Assembly: GCA_020628815.1 (NCBI GenBank)
Contig: JAHDEN010000049.1
Coordinates: 1 to 36,306, forward strand
DNA length: 36,306 nt
Source of the DNA: Chloroflexota bacterium
Lineage (GTDB): Bacteria > Chloroflexota > Anaerolineae > Promineifilales > Promineifilaceae
Direction of reading: 5' to 3'
Position numbers and translations under genes: made by a program. The notes under the pieces are model-generated. The model was given only the letters and a program-made list of their open reading frames with translations. It was not told the origin of the DNA and made no database searches. This document shows, in pieces, positions 16,736 through 25,057 of this stretch. How positions within the stretch are numbered: position 1 is the first letter of the stretch; each line of letters starts with the position of its first letter.

Positions 16736-18262
16736 TTAGGTTACGAGCAAAGATTCCCCAGTCATTTCGGCCGGCTGGTCGATCCCCAGCAGATCTAACA
16801 CTGTGGGGGCCACATCTGCCAAAATGCCGCGCGGCCGGAGCAACATATAATTGTTGCTGACCGCCAAGCAATTTACAGGATTGGTTGTGTGATACGTGTG
16901 CGGTTCACCGGTTAAAATTTCAACCATCCGTTCACAGTTGCCGTGGTCGGCCGTTACAAGCGCCGAGCCGCCTTGAGCCTCAATCGCAGCCACAACCTTG
17001 CCCACACATGCATCAACCGTTTCAACCGCTTTGATCGCCGCTTCAATCGATCCGGTGTGCCCCACCATGTCAGGATTGGCGAAGTTGACCAGCACAAAAT
17101 CTGGCTTTTCGCTCTCGATGTGGGCTACAACTTTGTCGGTCAATTCATACGCCGACATTTCCGGCTGAAGGTCATAGGTCGCAACTTTGGGCGAAGCCGC
17201 AATGATCCGTGTTTCCCCCTCAAACGGCGCCTCTTCCCCACCGTTAAAGAAGAAGGTCACATGGGGATATTTTTCAGTTTCGGCCGCATGCAGCTGGGTT
17301 TTACCCGCTTTGCTCAGCGTTTCCGCCAGCGTCATCGCGATCGACTGCTCCGGAAACATCACCCGAGTTGGCAAATCGTCCGCATATTTTGTCATCGACA
17401 AAATCATTAAATCATCAATCGGCTTACGTTCAAAGCCGTCAAATTCTGGCACCACAAACGGCCGCACAATTTGGCGCATCCGATCTGCCCGGAAGTTGAA
17501 GAACAGCAGTACATCGCCCGGCTTCACGGTGCAGTCGCTGTGCCCTTCAATGATGGCCGGTTTGACAAATTCGTCCGTCGTTCCGGCCGCGTAGCTAGCT
17601 TCAAGCGCGGCCGAGGCTGATTTAAATGTTTCTGGCGCAGTCTGATTGACAATTGCGTCATAGGCCAGTTGAGTCCGCTCCCAGCGTTTATCCCGATCCA
17701 TCGCATAATACCGGCCGCTGATCGTCGCAATCCGCCCCACCCCCAACTCATCAATTTTCGATTCTAATCCCGCTACAAACTCAGCCCCGCTTTCAGGCGG
17801 TGTATCCCGGCCGTCGGTAATCACATGAATGATCGGGTTGATCGATCCCCATTTTTGGGCCAGTTCTAAAATCGCAAACATATGCCGCTCATGGCTATGT
17901 ACCCCACCAGAACCCTGCAATCCGATCAAATGCAGCCGATTCAATCCGTTCCCGGCCAATGAAAAAGCATGATGCAGTGGTTCGTTATTGATCAGTTCGT
18001 CTTCACGAATCGCTTTGTCAATACGGGTAATATCTTGATAGATGATGCGCCCTGCACCTAAGTTAAGATGGCCGACCTCAGAATTTCCCATCTGTCCGGC
18101 TGGGAGCCCCACTTCTTCACCAGAAGCGTCCAGAACTGAACGTTCGTGCTCGGCCGTCCATTTGTCTACGTTAGGGGTATTGGCCTGCTTGACCGCATTT
18201 CCTTCTTCTGCGTCACGCATTCCCCAGCCATCCATAATGATAAGTGCTACCGGATTTGTCAT
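16736..18262 (-). CDS. gpmI: 2,3-bisphosphoglycerate-independent phosphoglycerate mutase
   Basis: 508 residues, full length for the family. It interconverts 3- and 2-phosphoglycerate in glycolysis and gluconeogenesis through a phosphoserine intermediate and two Mn ions. The N-terminus reads VALIIMDGWG with metal ligand D11. The catalytic serine is S61 in QMGNSEVGHLNLGAGR. Substrate-binding residues are seen in GGVHSHERH (120-128) and ITDGRDTPPESG (148-159). Further metal ligands lie in NPDMVGHTG and TADHGNCE. A GAGGT ribosome-binding site precedes the ATG by about 5 nt. It is the first gene of a minus-strand pair with rsmA and diverges from the C11 peptidase gene. Confidence 0.98.
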   Translation of the reverse strand: MTNPVALIIMDGWGMRDAEEGNAVKQANTPNVDKWTAEHERSVLDASGEEVGLPAGQMGNSEVGHLNLGAGRIIYQDITRIDKAIREDELINNEPLHHAFSLAGNGLNRLHLIGLQGSGGVHSHERHMFAILELAQKWGSINPIIHVITDGRDTPPESGAEFVAGLESKIDELGVGRIATISGRYYAMDRDKRWERTQLAYDAIVNQTAPETFKSASAALEASYAAGTTDEFVKPAIIEGHSDCTVKPGDVLLFFNFRADRMRQIVRPFVVPEFDGFERKPIDDLMILSMTKYADDLPTRVMFPEQSIAMTLAETLSKAGKTQLHAAETEKYPHVTFFFNGGEEAPFEGETRIIAASPKVATYDLQPEMSAYELTDKVVAHIESEKPDFVLVNFANPDMVGHTGSIEAAIKAVETVDACVGKVVAAIEAQGGSALVTADHGNCERMVEILTGEPHTYHTTNPVNCLAVSNNYMLLRPRGILADVAPTVLDLLGIDQPAEMTGESLLVT

Positions 18263-18396
18263 TCAAAACCTCATTTTATTGTGGTGCGCCAGCCTGCTGG
18301 TGCAATTCTATTTTTGTATTGGGGTGGCGAAGATTTTACCAGAAAACAGCAAACAACGAAGAATCCACGCAAAAGATTGGCGCATTTGCCTATCGC

Positions 18397-18426
18397 TTGA
18401 TAAAAACAAGGGTAACGTGACATAAA
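18397..18426 (+). promoter_or_regulatory. candidate sigma-70-like promoter of the C11 peptidase gene
   Basis: TTGATA (18397-18402) and CATAAA (18421-18426) are 18 bp apart, which would place the transcript start near 18433, about 11 nt before the ATG at 18444. Both boxes are imperfect. It lies in the divergent spacer (18263-18443) with gpmI. Confidence 0.3.
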
Positions 18427-18443
18427 GTGACAGTTCGAGACTC

Positions 18444-21400
18444 ATGAAAAAGCTTACCAAAACGCCATTCCTCTGCAGAATGAATTCTGCAGCTAAAAAA
18501 GCAAGCCCGATGAATCGGGCTAAATCGCGTATTTCAACCCGATTCATCGGGTTTACTATCCTAACCGAGCGTTTCAACGCTCGGGGCAGACGCGCCATTC
18601 TGTGGCTGGCCTGCATCCTACTCGTCGGATGCACAGACTTTCCAAACCCGTTTGGTGCACCATCATCAGATGACCCGGCCGACATGCCCACCGCCGCCAG
18701 TCAAGCGGTTGCTCCCGAAGGGCCAACCCTGACCCCCGTCTTGGCCGCCACACAAACCCCCACGGTTGAAATCCCCACACCAACACCCACCATCGACCCC
18801 AATCTGCCCGATTGGACCGTTTTGGTCTACATGGCGGCCGACAACAGCCTCGACGCCGCATCAGTTTTTAACATGAACCAGATGGAAGCGGCCGAACTAG
18901 GTGACAACGTGCAGGTCATCGTCCAGTGGGACCGAGCGGCCAACAAACCGTGGAGCGACACCCGCCGCTACATCATTCGGCCGGACGACGACGACCAAAC
19001 GATCAACAGTGAAATTCTGGCGGAGATCGGTGAGCTCAACATGGGTGATCCCTCTGTGCTGGCTGATTTTATCCAGTGGGGATTAGCCAATTATCCCGCC
19101 AACCGGACCTCGCTTGTGGTGTGGGATCACGGGGTTGGCTGGTCCGGCATCGCCGAAGATGACACCGACCAAGATCAGCTCACGCTTGACGAGCTTGAGC
19201 GTGGACTAGCGGCCGGAATTCGAGACAAAGAAGCGTTTAAATTTGACATGATCGGCTTCGATGCCTGCCTCATGGGGCAGCTCGATGTGTACCAAAGCCT
19301 CGTCCCCTATGCACACGCAGCCGCCGCATCTGAAGAGCTGACCCCGGCCGCTGGCTGGCCCTACACCCAATGGCTCAACCAATTGGCCAACACGCCCGAT
19401 GCCGACGGCAAGATAGCGGCTCAGCTCGCTACCGAAGCGTTCATCAACTACTACTCAACCGAAGCCCCCACAGATTTTGTGACGATGGCCGCCATCGATT
19501 TAGAGCAAATTGATGGGGTGACACAGGCTTTAGGGGATTTGACGGCCGAACTTGAGCAAGACATGGCCCTAGCCACCAGCTTAGTCGCACCAGCCCGCGC
19601 TGGCACCGAAATTTATGCCAAAGCCTATGGGCTAAATGCGGAACGGTTTGGGGCGATTGACCTCAATCATTTTGCCGCTATTTTAGAAAACCAAAGCCCG
19701 AACCCACAAATTAGCCAGCTGGCTCAAAACGTGTCTCAGGCTGTTGATAATGCAGTGCTGCTCAATGACTCCGGCCGGGGATTACCCAACGCCGCTGGCA
19801 TCTCGCTTTATTTTCCAAGCACAGCCGCCAACCTCGATCGCAGTTACGCCAACGAAACAACAATCTCTTCATGGGAACGCTTTTTAAACCGCTACCATGC
19901 CACCACCCAAGAGCGCGTTTCTCCACCCCAAGTCGCCATCTTTCAGGAAGATGCGCCAACTGACTATACGGGCGCACCCATCCCACAAAATTATGGGCAA
20001 AATAACCCGCTTTGGCTCGGTTTTCAGGTCAGTGGATTAGGCTTATCCGGCGTCAATTTACTCGTCGGGCAAACAGCAATCGGGGCGGATGGGGTTGAGC
20101 AAACCAAACTGCTTGAAGTTGATCCCCTTATTCCCGAACCCCAACGCTTGGTAGACGGCACAGAGGTGTTCAAATGGCAAGACGGTCAGCATGAAGATTT
20201 CTTCATTTGGGACACCCGTGTCACCTATCTAAAAGATGATTCGGGACAAGGGCAATTTGTGATCTTATGGGCCACCACCCCAGACGGCAGCGGCGACCAA
20301 CGCACCGCCAGCGGCATCCTAACCGATGCGTCAACGGGGCAGCAATCAGAAGCCAGTTTGGTGTTCAACACCACCGTCAGGGCTTCGATCCAAGCGTGGG
20401 CCTTTACCCCAGAAGGGACCCCATACGAGATTTCAGCCCAGCCCGGCGACACATTTACCCCGTATGATTGGCTTTTAACGGCCGACGGAATCGAACCGAT
20501 CCCCGGGACCCCACTCACTCTAAACGGCAACTCACAGCTCACCTATGACTGGCGCCCAGTGCCAGATGGAGACTACAAAATCGGCTTTGAAGCCTTGAAC
20601 CAAGCCGGTGGCAAAAATCGAGAACTGGTCGATATCAGCGTCAGCCAATCTTCGGCCAGCACCCGCTCGTTCCTTGATCCGTATACCGGCTTTCAGTTCG
20701 CTTATCCGGCCGATTGGTATTCGCCCGACTGGCGTGGTCCGGTGCTATTCACCAGTGACCAAGATGGGAACACCCTTTTCCAAGTCACCATCTTTGATCA
20801 ATCCGAAGGGTTAAGCGCCCAAGACATACAGGCGCAAGCGCTCAGCACATACAGCGGCGTCGATGTGCTGTATGAAGAAGAGCTGGAGATTGCAGGGCAA
20901 CCGGCCGTTGAAACCGCTTATGGCTACACCGACGCTGATGGAATTGAGCACACCGGTCTCTTTTATACTTTTGTGATCGGGGATGAGGGGGTTTTGATTG
21001 ACGTCGATGGATTGCGCGAAAATGAGGCTCAGCTTATTGAAACCAGCCGGAGCTTGGTTGCGACGTGGCAATACCGGCCGGTTGGTGCGGGGCTATTCCC
21101 GGCTAAATGGCCCGTGGTTGATCTTGAAAAGATTGCAGTGCCAAGTCCAGACGATTTTGAGCAGGACGACAGAGGATTATGGCAGAGATTCAGTGCCAAC
21201 GGGGACAACAGTGTCTTTATCGCCTTTAATTCTGGGGCGAGCAGTGACCGACCGGCCGGTGAGTGGATACAAGCGCTCGCAGATTCCGCTTCAGACGGTA
21301 CGGTTGGCTATGAAGATACAGCCACCTTCCGAATCGCTATAAACGATCGGGTTTGGGCACGTCGTGACTTCAGTTTTATCAACAAATCAGGGCAAGAAAT

Positions 21401-21545
21401 CTGGGGGTTCATAATGGTCTCAGAGGTTTCCCCAGGCGAGAACGACGAGCAGATTATGGTTTGGGCAGAGGCTCCCGCATCACTTTATAACCGGCTTGAT
21501 CAAAACGTGTTTGTAGTTATGCTCACCCAGTTGGAAAGCAAGTAG
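18444..21545 (+). CDS. C11 (clostripain-family) cysteine peptidase lipoprotein with C-terminal PsbP-like domains
   Basis: 1033 residues from ATG 18444 (other in-frame ATGs at 18480 and 18510). The hydrophobic stretch AILWLACILLVGC ends in a lipobox with C63, so the protein should be lipid-anchored outside the membrane. The ~50-residue n-region is unusually long and is encoded by the hairpin cluster at 18473-18584. After a Pro/Thr-rich linker (about 80-120) comes the C11 peptidase domain (about 121-480) with catalytic H229 in VVWDHGVGW and C275 in GFDACLMGQ. An all-beta middle part follows, then two related C-terminal segments (about 735-875 and 876-1033); the first begins DPYTGFQFAYPADWY, which resembles PsbP/DUF1795-type folds. 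C11 enzymes cut after Arg or Lys and often need autoprocessing. The substrate is unknown. Confidence 0.88.
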   Translation: MKKLTKTPFLCRMNSAAKKASPMNRAKSRISTRFIGFTILTERFNARGRRAILWLACILLVGCTDFPNPFGAPSSDDPADMPTAASQAVAPEGPTLTPVLAATQTPTVEIPTPTPTIDPNLPDWTVLVYMAADNSLDAASVFNMNQMEAAELGDNVQVIVQWDRAANKPWSDTRRYIIRPDDDDQTINSEILAEIGELNMGDPSVLADFIQWGLANYPANRTSLVVWDHGVGWSGIAEDDTDQDQLTLDELERGLAAGIRDKEAFKFDMIGFDACLMGQLDVYQSLVPYAHAAAASEELTPAAGWPYTQWLNQLANTPDADGKIAAQLATEAFINYYSTEAPTDFVTMAAIDLEQIDGVTQALGDLTAELEQDMALATSLVAPARAGTEIYAKAYGLNAERFGAIDLNHFAAILENQSPNPQISQLAQNVSQAVDNAVLLNDSGRGLPNAAGISLYFPSTAANLDRSYANETTISSWERFLNRYHATTQERVSPPQVAIFQEDAPTDYTGAPIPQNYGQNNPLWLGFQVSGLGLSGVNLLVGQTAIGADGVEQTKLLEVDPLIPEPQRLVDGTEVFKWQDGQHEDFFIWDTRVTYLKDDSGQGQFVILWATTPDGSGDQRTASGILTDASTGQQSEASLVFNTTVRASIQAWAFTPEGTPYEISAQPGDTFTPYDWLLTADGIEPIPGTPLTLNGNSQLTYDWRPVPDGDYKIGFEALNQAGGKNRELVDISVSQSSASTRSFLDPYTGFQFAYPADWYSPDWRGPVLFTSDQDGNTLFQVTIFDQSEGLSAQDIQAQALSTYSGVDVLYEEELEIAGQPAVETAYGYTDADGIEHTGLFYTFVIGDEGVLIDVDGLRENEAQLIETSRSLVATWQYRPVGAGLFPAKWPVVDLEKIAVPSPDDFEQDDRGLWQRFSANGDNSVFIAFNSGASSDRPAGEWIQALADSASDGTVGYEDTATFRIAINDRVWARRDFSFINKSGQEIWGFIMVSEVSPGENDEQIMVWAEAPASLYNRLDQNVFVVMLTQLESK
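18473..18584. repeat. cluster of four mini-palindromes with a common TGAA/TTCA centre
   Basis: Four hairpins in 112 bp: 18473-18492 (9-bp arms, CTGCAGAAT), 18504-18521 (8-bp arms, AGCCCGAT), 18536-18553 (8-bp arms, AACCCGAT) and 18565-18584 (9-bp arms starting at 18565 or 18566, CCGAGCGTT). Every arm pair is perfect and every centre is T-GA-A or its complement T-TC-A. The second and third hairpins share inverted cores (CCCGATGAATCGGG against its reverse complement). The arms of the first and fourth are unrelated in sequence, so the shared property is architecture. The cluster lies inside the first 50 codons of the C11 peptidase gene. Confidence 0.85.
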
Positions 21546-21591
21546 GCTGACTACCCTGCAAAGCAAGGCGGTTAAAGTTGCTAAAGGTGAA

Positions 21592-21627
21592 GCCATTCTC
21601 CGGAATGGCAAGAGTACAGTTTACTGT
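21592..21627. repeat. two mini-hairpins in the convergent C11 peptidase / histidine kinase spacer
   Basis: GCCATTC (21592-21598) pairs with GAATGGC (21603-21609) around TCCG. ACAGT (21616-21620) pairs with ACTGT (21623-21627) around TT. They lie between the convergent stops of the C11 peptidase gene (21545) and the PAS histidine kinase gene (21640). No long T run follows either strand closely, so a role in termination is possible but unproven. The style matches the mini-hairpins at 16691-16716 and 18473-18584. Confidence 0.55.
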
Positions 21628-21639
21628 CCCTCGTTAAAA

Positions 21640-22935
21640 TTAAACTTCTACTTCAATTTCTTTTGGAACAATAACTTCAAAGACGGTCCCTACCCCTTCT
21701 TCGCTTTTTAAAACAGAAATTTTTCCACCCATCTTCTCAACAAACTGGCTTGAAATGTATAACCCTAATCCGGTCCCTTCAAAAGAGCGGGTCAGCGATT
21801 CGTCAGCTTGGGTAAAGGGGTCAAAAATCCGTTCAATTTGCTCGGCCGTCATCCCTGCACCGGTGTCAGACACAATAAACCGGATGAAATCAACCGAATC
21901 CCGTTTGGTTTGGGTAACATCCAACTTAACCAGACCACTAATTGTAAATTTTGACGCGTTGTCCAGCAGGTGAACCAGTATCTTGCGCAACTTCGCAACG
22001 TCGGTCAGCATCACGTCAACTTCAGGGGCAATGGTTACTTCTAGCGAGTTGTTTTGTTCGGCGATGTCTTCAAGAACGGCCGATTTGACCTCACGCACCA
22101 GAGAAGAAACTTCAACTTCGTTTAAGCTTAGTGCAGATTGATCCTCTTCAATCGCAGCCATATCTAACAACTGGCTGATCATAAAGAAAAGCTGGCTCGA
22201 TGCCTTGCGAATTTCTGACAGGTCGCGGGCCCAATCGTTATGCCCCATGCTTTTAACTTCACGGGTCAAAATGTCCGCATACCCCATAATCGCACTAATT
22301 GGTGTCCGGAACTCATGGGTCATATTTGCCAAGAAGGCGCTTTTAGCCCGATAACCCGATTCCATCGTGTCCATCGCTTTAAACCGTTGCTCTTCAAGCT
22401 CTTGGCTCAAAGTTTCAACTTTCCGCTCCAGCTCCATTTTTTCGTAGGTCAACGTTTTTAACCGGTCGGTCACAGCGGTTTCAAGCAGATCTTTTGGCAA
22501 ATTCATCGGCGTGGCTTTGTTCACCTCGCGCAACACCAAAACCACGTTTGTCTGCTCGTTCGAATCGATTGTAGGGGCCTGTGCAATTTCTAAATGAGTA
22601 CGGTCCTCTCCCAATTGGCAAACATACTGTTCAATTTTGTGGGCTTTGGTCTGCAACGCAGAATTTACAGGATGGTCGATACCGCGAACCATTTTTTTGT
22701 CTTTATACAATCGCAGTAAATCAACCAGATCGGTTCCTAAAATTTCGTACCGAGGGGTGTTGATTAGATCTTCAAAGGCGCTATTACACCATTGAACAAT
22801 GCCTCGTTCATCAGCCCACACCATCGCTTCAGATGAGAGCATCGTCGCGATTTCCATCCGGCCGAGGACAGCCCGCAATTTGTTAACCAGCATCTCCTGC
22901 CTGGCAATATCTAGATTTGTTACTTGTGCTTCCAT
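21640..22935 (-). CDS. cytoplasmic PAS-domain sensor histidine kinase (orphan)
   Basis: 431 residues without a transmembrane helix. A PAS domain (about 25-140; AMVWADERGIVQWCNSAFED) is followed by a coiled coil (about 150-190), a HisKA domain with phospho-acceptor H207 in FLANMTHEFRTPISAIMGYA, and an HATPase domain with N326 in LLDNASKF, DTGAGM (357-362), FDPFTQAD and GTGLGLYI (387-394). All catalytic boxes are intact, so it should be active. There is no receiver domain and no response regulator gene next to it, so its partner is elsewhere. The PAS domain suggests an intracellular signal such as redox state or a small ligand. A palindrome lies 20 bp upstream of the start codon. Confidence 0.95.
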   Translation of the reverse strand: MEAQVTNLDIARQEMLVNKLRAVLGRMEIATMLSSEAMVWADERGIVQWCNSAFEDLINTPRYEILGTDLVDLLRLYKDKKMVRGIDHPVNSALQTKAHKIEQYVCQLGEDRTHLEIAQAPTIDSNEQTNVVLVLREVNKATPMNLPKDLLETAVTDRLKTLTYEKMELERKVETLSQELEEQRFKAMDTMESGYRAKSAFLANMTHEFRTPISAIMGYADILTREVKSMGHNDWARDLSEIRKASSQLFFMISQLLDMAAIEEDQSALSLNEVEVSSLVREVKSAVLEDIAEQNNSLEVTIAPEVDVMLTDVAKLRKILVHLLDNASKFTISGLVKLDVTQTKRDSVDFIRFIVSDTGAGMTAEQIERIFDPFTQADESLTRSFEGTGLGLYISSQFVEKMGGKISVLKSEEGVGTVFEVIVPKEIEVEV

Positions 22936-22954
22936 GATTACCTAATAGTCAAAG

Positions 22955-22980
22955 CGGATACATGCTCGTATATGTATCCG
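22955..22980. promoter_or_regulatory. palindrome upstream of the PAS histidine kinase
   Basis: CGGATACAT (22955-22963) is mirrored perfectly by ATGTATCCG (22972-22980) with an 8-nt centre. It begins 20 bp upstream of the kinase ATG on the minus strand. The size and position would fit an operator for a dimeric regulator or a leader hairpin. No matching second copy was noticed elsewhere in the window. Confidence 0.4.
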
Positions 22981-23120
22981 TACCATCTTTTACCCTCAAG
23001 TGCATAAACTTTCCCGAGAATAGCTTTTCACATTCGCTCCCAGTCGTCATTATAACATGACAACTGTAAACTAGTATACACGAAGATGAAAGATATTTTC
23101 AGTTAGAAAAAGTTAATAGT

Positions 23121-23933
23121 TTAACGATACAGTGAACGATACCATTCTTGAGCATCTTTCAATGTCTTCTCGTTATCACCAGGGGTGTTACAGGGGGTTA
23201 TGTGGACTAAAAATTCAATATTACCTTCTGTTCCCTTTATCGATGATTCAGCCAAGTTGTTAATGGTCCAAGCTCGCTCTTGGAGCCAGCTGAGAACATC
23301 AACAACAATCTCTTCCCGTACTGCATCATCACGCACAATGCCACCCTTGCCCACTTGATCACGAGCCGCCTCAAATTGCGGCTTGATTAGGGCAACAACT
23401 TCGGCGGTGCTTTCAGCCGTAGACTGTAACCATTTTCGGATGGCGGGCAAAATAATTTTTAGTGAAATAAATGAGACATCGATGACAACAAGGCTAACCG
23501 GCTCGTCCAAAGCCTCGACATAGCGCACATTGGTCCGCTCCATCACCACAACCCGCTCGTCTTGGCGCAGCTTCCAATCAATCAATCCGTATCCCACATC
23601 AAGGGCGTATACTTTTGTGGCGCCGTTTTGCAGCAGCACGTCGGTAAACCCCCCTGTGCAAGCCCCGACATCGGCACAGGTCCGGCCGGATGGGTTGATA
23701 CCAAACTTCTCCAATACCCCAGATAGTTTATAACCACCTCGGCTGACCCATGGCATTGTGCTAACCATGCTTATTTCGTCACCCTCTTTTATCGCTGTTC
23801 CCGCCTGATCAACGATTTGACCGTTGACTTTTACCTCGCGAGCCATGATGTAACCGGCCGCCATTTTTGCAGATTCAACCAGCCCCCGTTCCGCCATCGC
23901 CTCGTCCAAACGCTTCCGTTTTTTATGCGCCAT
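23121..23933 (-). CDS. tlyA: TlyA-family rRNA 2'-O-methyltransferase (S4-FtsJ)
   Basis: 270 residues, normal TlyA length. An N-terminal S4 RNA-binding domain (about 5-65; KRLDEAMAERGL, IMAREVKVNGQIV) is followed by an FtsJ-type methyltransferase fold with WVSRGGYKL (82-90), the AdoMet motif DVGACTGGFTDVLLQNGA (108-125) and VVIDVSFISLKIILPAI. Characterised TlyA proteins methylate the 2'-OH of cytidines in 16S and, in some bacteria, 23S rRNA. The old name 'haemolysin A' is misleading. The start codon at 23933 lies inside the 3' end of the upstream epimerase gene (11-bp overlap), so translation is probably coupled. AAAGG just before the ATG could act as ribosome-binding site. Confidence 0.95.
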   Translation of the reverse strand: MAHKKRKRLDEAMAERGLVESAKMAAGYIMAREVKVNGQIVDQAGTAIKEGDEISMVSTMPWVSRGGYKLSGVLEKFGINPSGRTCADVGACTGGFTDVLLQNGATKVYALDVGYGLIDWKLRQDERVVVMERTNVRYVEALDEPVSLVVIDVSFISLKIILPAIRKWLQSTAESTAEVVALIKPQFEAARDQVGKGGIVRDDAVREEIVVDVLSWLQERAWTINNLAESSIKGTEGNIEFLVHITPCNTPGDNEKTLKDAQEWYRSLYR

Positions 23934-24876
23934 CCTTTACCTTTGCATCCCACTCGGCAAGCACTTCAGCCAGTGACTGGCGCAAATGGATCGATGGGCT
24001 CCAACCGGTATCTTTGCGCAATTTGTGGAACGATCCATACAAAACCGGCGTATCAGACGGCCGCATCCGATCTGGATCATATTCAATTTCTAAGTTAACT
24101 TCAGCGAGTTCGGCCAAAATATTCAAGATAGTCGCAATCGCAACCGGCTGGCCCGAGCAGATATGATAGGTTTCACCCGGAACACCTTTCTCTGCCAGCA
24201 ACGCATATGCACGCACCACATCACGCACATCTGTGAAATCTCGTTCAGCATCTAAGTTACCAACTTGTAGCTTGGGGGGCATGATTTCGGCACGGATTTT
24301 TGCCATTTGGCTAGCAAAGTCAGGGACAACGAAGCCGGTTAGCTGCCCCGGGCCGATATGGTTAAACGGCCGGGCTTCGATAATTTTCATGTCGGTATAT
24401 CGACGTTGGTAGATTGAGAGCAGGCTCCCGGCCGCCAATTTGCTAACCGCATAGGGGTGCCACGGGTTCGGCCGACTGCGGGCATTAATCGGCATCTTCT
24501 CACGCGGTTGAGGCCCGTAAAGTTCGGCCGTTGTCACAGCCACAATCGTTTCAACATTACCGGCCAACGCCGCCTCTAAAATATTCACCGTACCGACCGT
24601 GTTGACCATAATCGTCATAGCCGGTTTACGCCACGATAGCCCCACATCAGCCTGACCGGCCAAATGGTAAATCACATCAGCTTTTGATGTTTTAATCGCT
24701 TGCTCAAGCGACTCGGCGTCGAGCAAATTGCCAATTACAGGCTCAAACAGATACGTCTTGTTGGGGTCATATTCATTGGGCAACACCAAACCATACACAG
24801 TTTGGCCAAGTTGATTTAAATGTCTGACTAAGTGGGTGCCAGCAAAACCGGCCGCACCTGTTACAAGTACTCGCAT
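23923..24876 (-). CDS. NAD(P)-dependent sugar-nucleotide epimerase/reductase, GDP-6-deoxy-mannose reductase-like
   Basis: 317 residues of the extended short-chain dehydrogenase family. I place the start at ATG 24876 (MRVLVTGAAGFAGTHL), because the longer frame begins with a TTG five codons upstream that adds nothing conserved. Motifs: GAAGFAG for NAD(P) binding (7-13), YHLAGQADVG, the catalytic Tyr-Lys pair in PYAVSKLA, and ARPFNHIGPGQ, which is characteristic of GDP-4-keto-6-deoxy-D-mannose reductases (Rmd) and GDP-mannose dehydratases. That points to GDP-rhamnose-type sugar synthesis for surface glycans, but UDP-sugar epimerases share much of this pattern. The gene overlaps tlyA by 11 bp and diverges from the unrecognised gene at 25058. 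Confidence 0.88.
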   Translation of the reverse strand: MRVLVTGAAGFAGTHLVRHLNQLGQTVYGLVLPNEYDPNKTYLFEPVIGNLLDAESLEQAIKTSKADVIYHLAGQADVGLSWRKPAMTIMVNTVGTVNILEAALAGNVETIVAVTTAELYGPQPREKMPINARSRPNPWHPYAVSKLAAGSLLSIYQRRYTDMKIIEARPFNHIGPGQLTGFVVPDFASQMAKIRAEIMPPKLQVGNLDAERDFTDVRDVVRAYALLAEKGVPGETYHICSGQPVAIATILNILAELAEVNLEIEYDPDRMRPSDTPVLYGSFHKLRKDTGWSPSIHLRQSLAEVLAEWDAKVKDGA

Positions 24877-25044
24877 AAAGCAAAATGGCAACTATCACTA
24901 GATGCCATCGTTTTAATTTATTAACTGGGGTGATTAGAAATTTTCGTTGAGTTCCAACTCTTATGCATCAGCTGAATTCTTCGAAACCGCACATAGTATA
25001 CTCATTCATATTTCGATGGGGTAGAAACAGAATAGAACCAACGC

Positions 25045-25050
25045 TATACT
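25045..25050 (+). promoter_or_regulatory. -10 box suggesting a leaderless transcript for the 25058 gene
   Basis: TATACT at 25045-25050 is followed by seven bases and then ATG at 25058. A -10 box at this distance places transcription start at or next to the A of the ATG. No Shine-Dalgarno sequence is present and no convincing -35 box was found. Confidence 0.4.
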
Positions 25051-25057
25051 CATATTA

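Noticed and set aside
16943-17410. 155-codon plus-strand open frame opposite gpmI
   Set aside because: It lies wholly within the well-supported gpmI gene on the other strand, and its translation is rich in Arg, Phe and His with no domain character: an antisense shadow.
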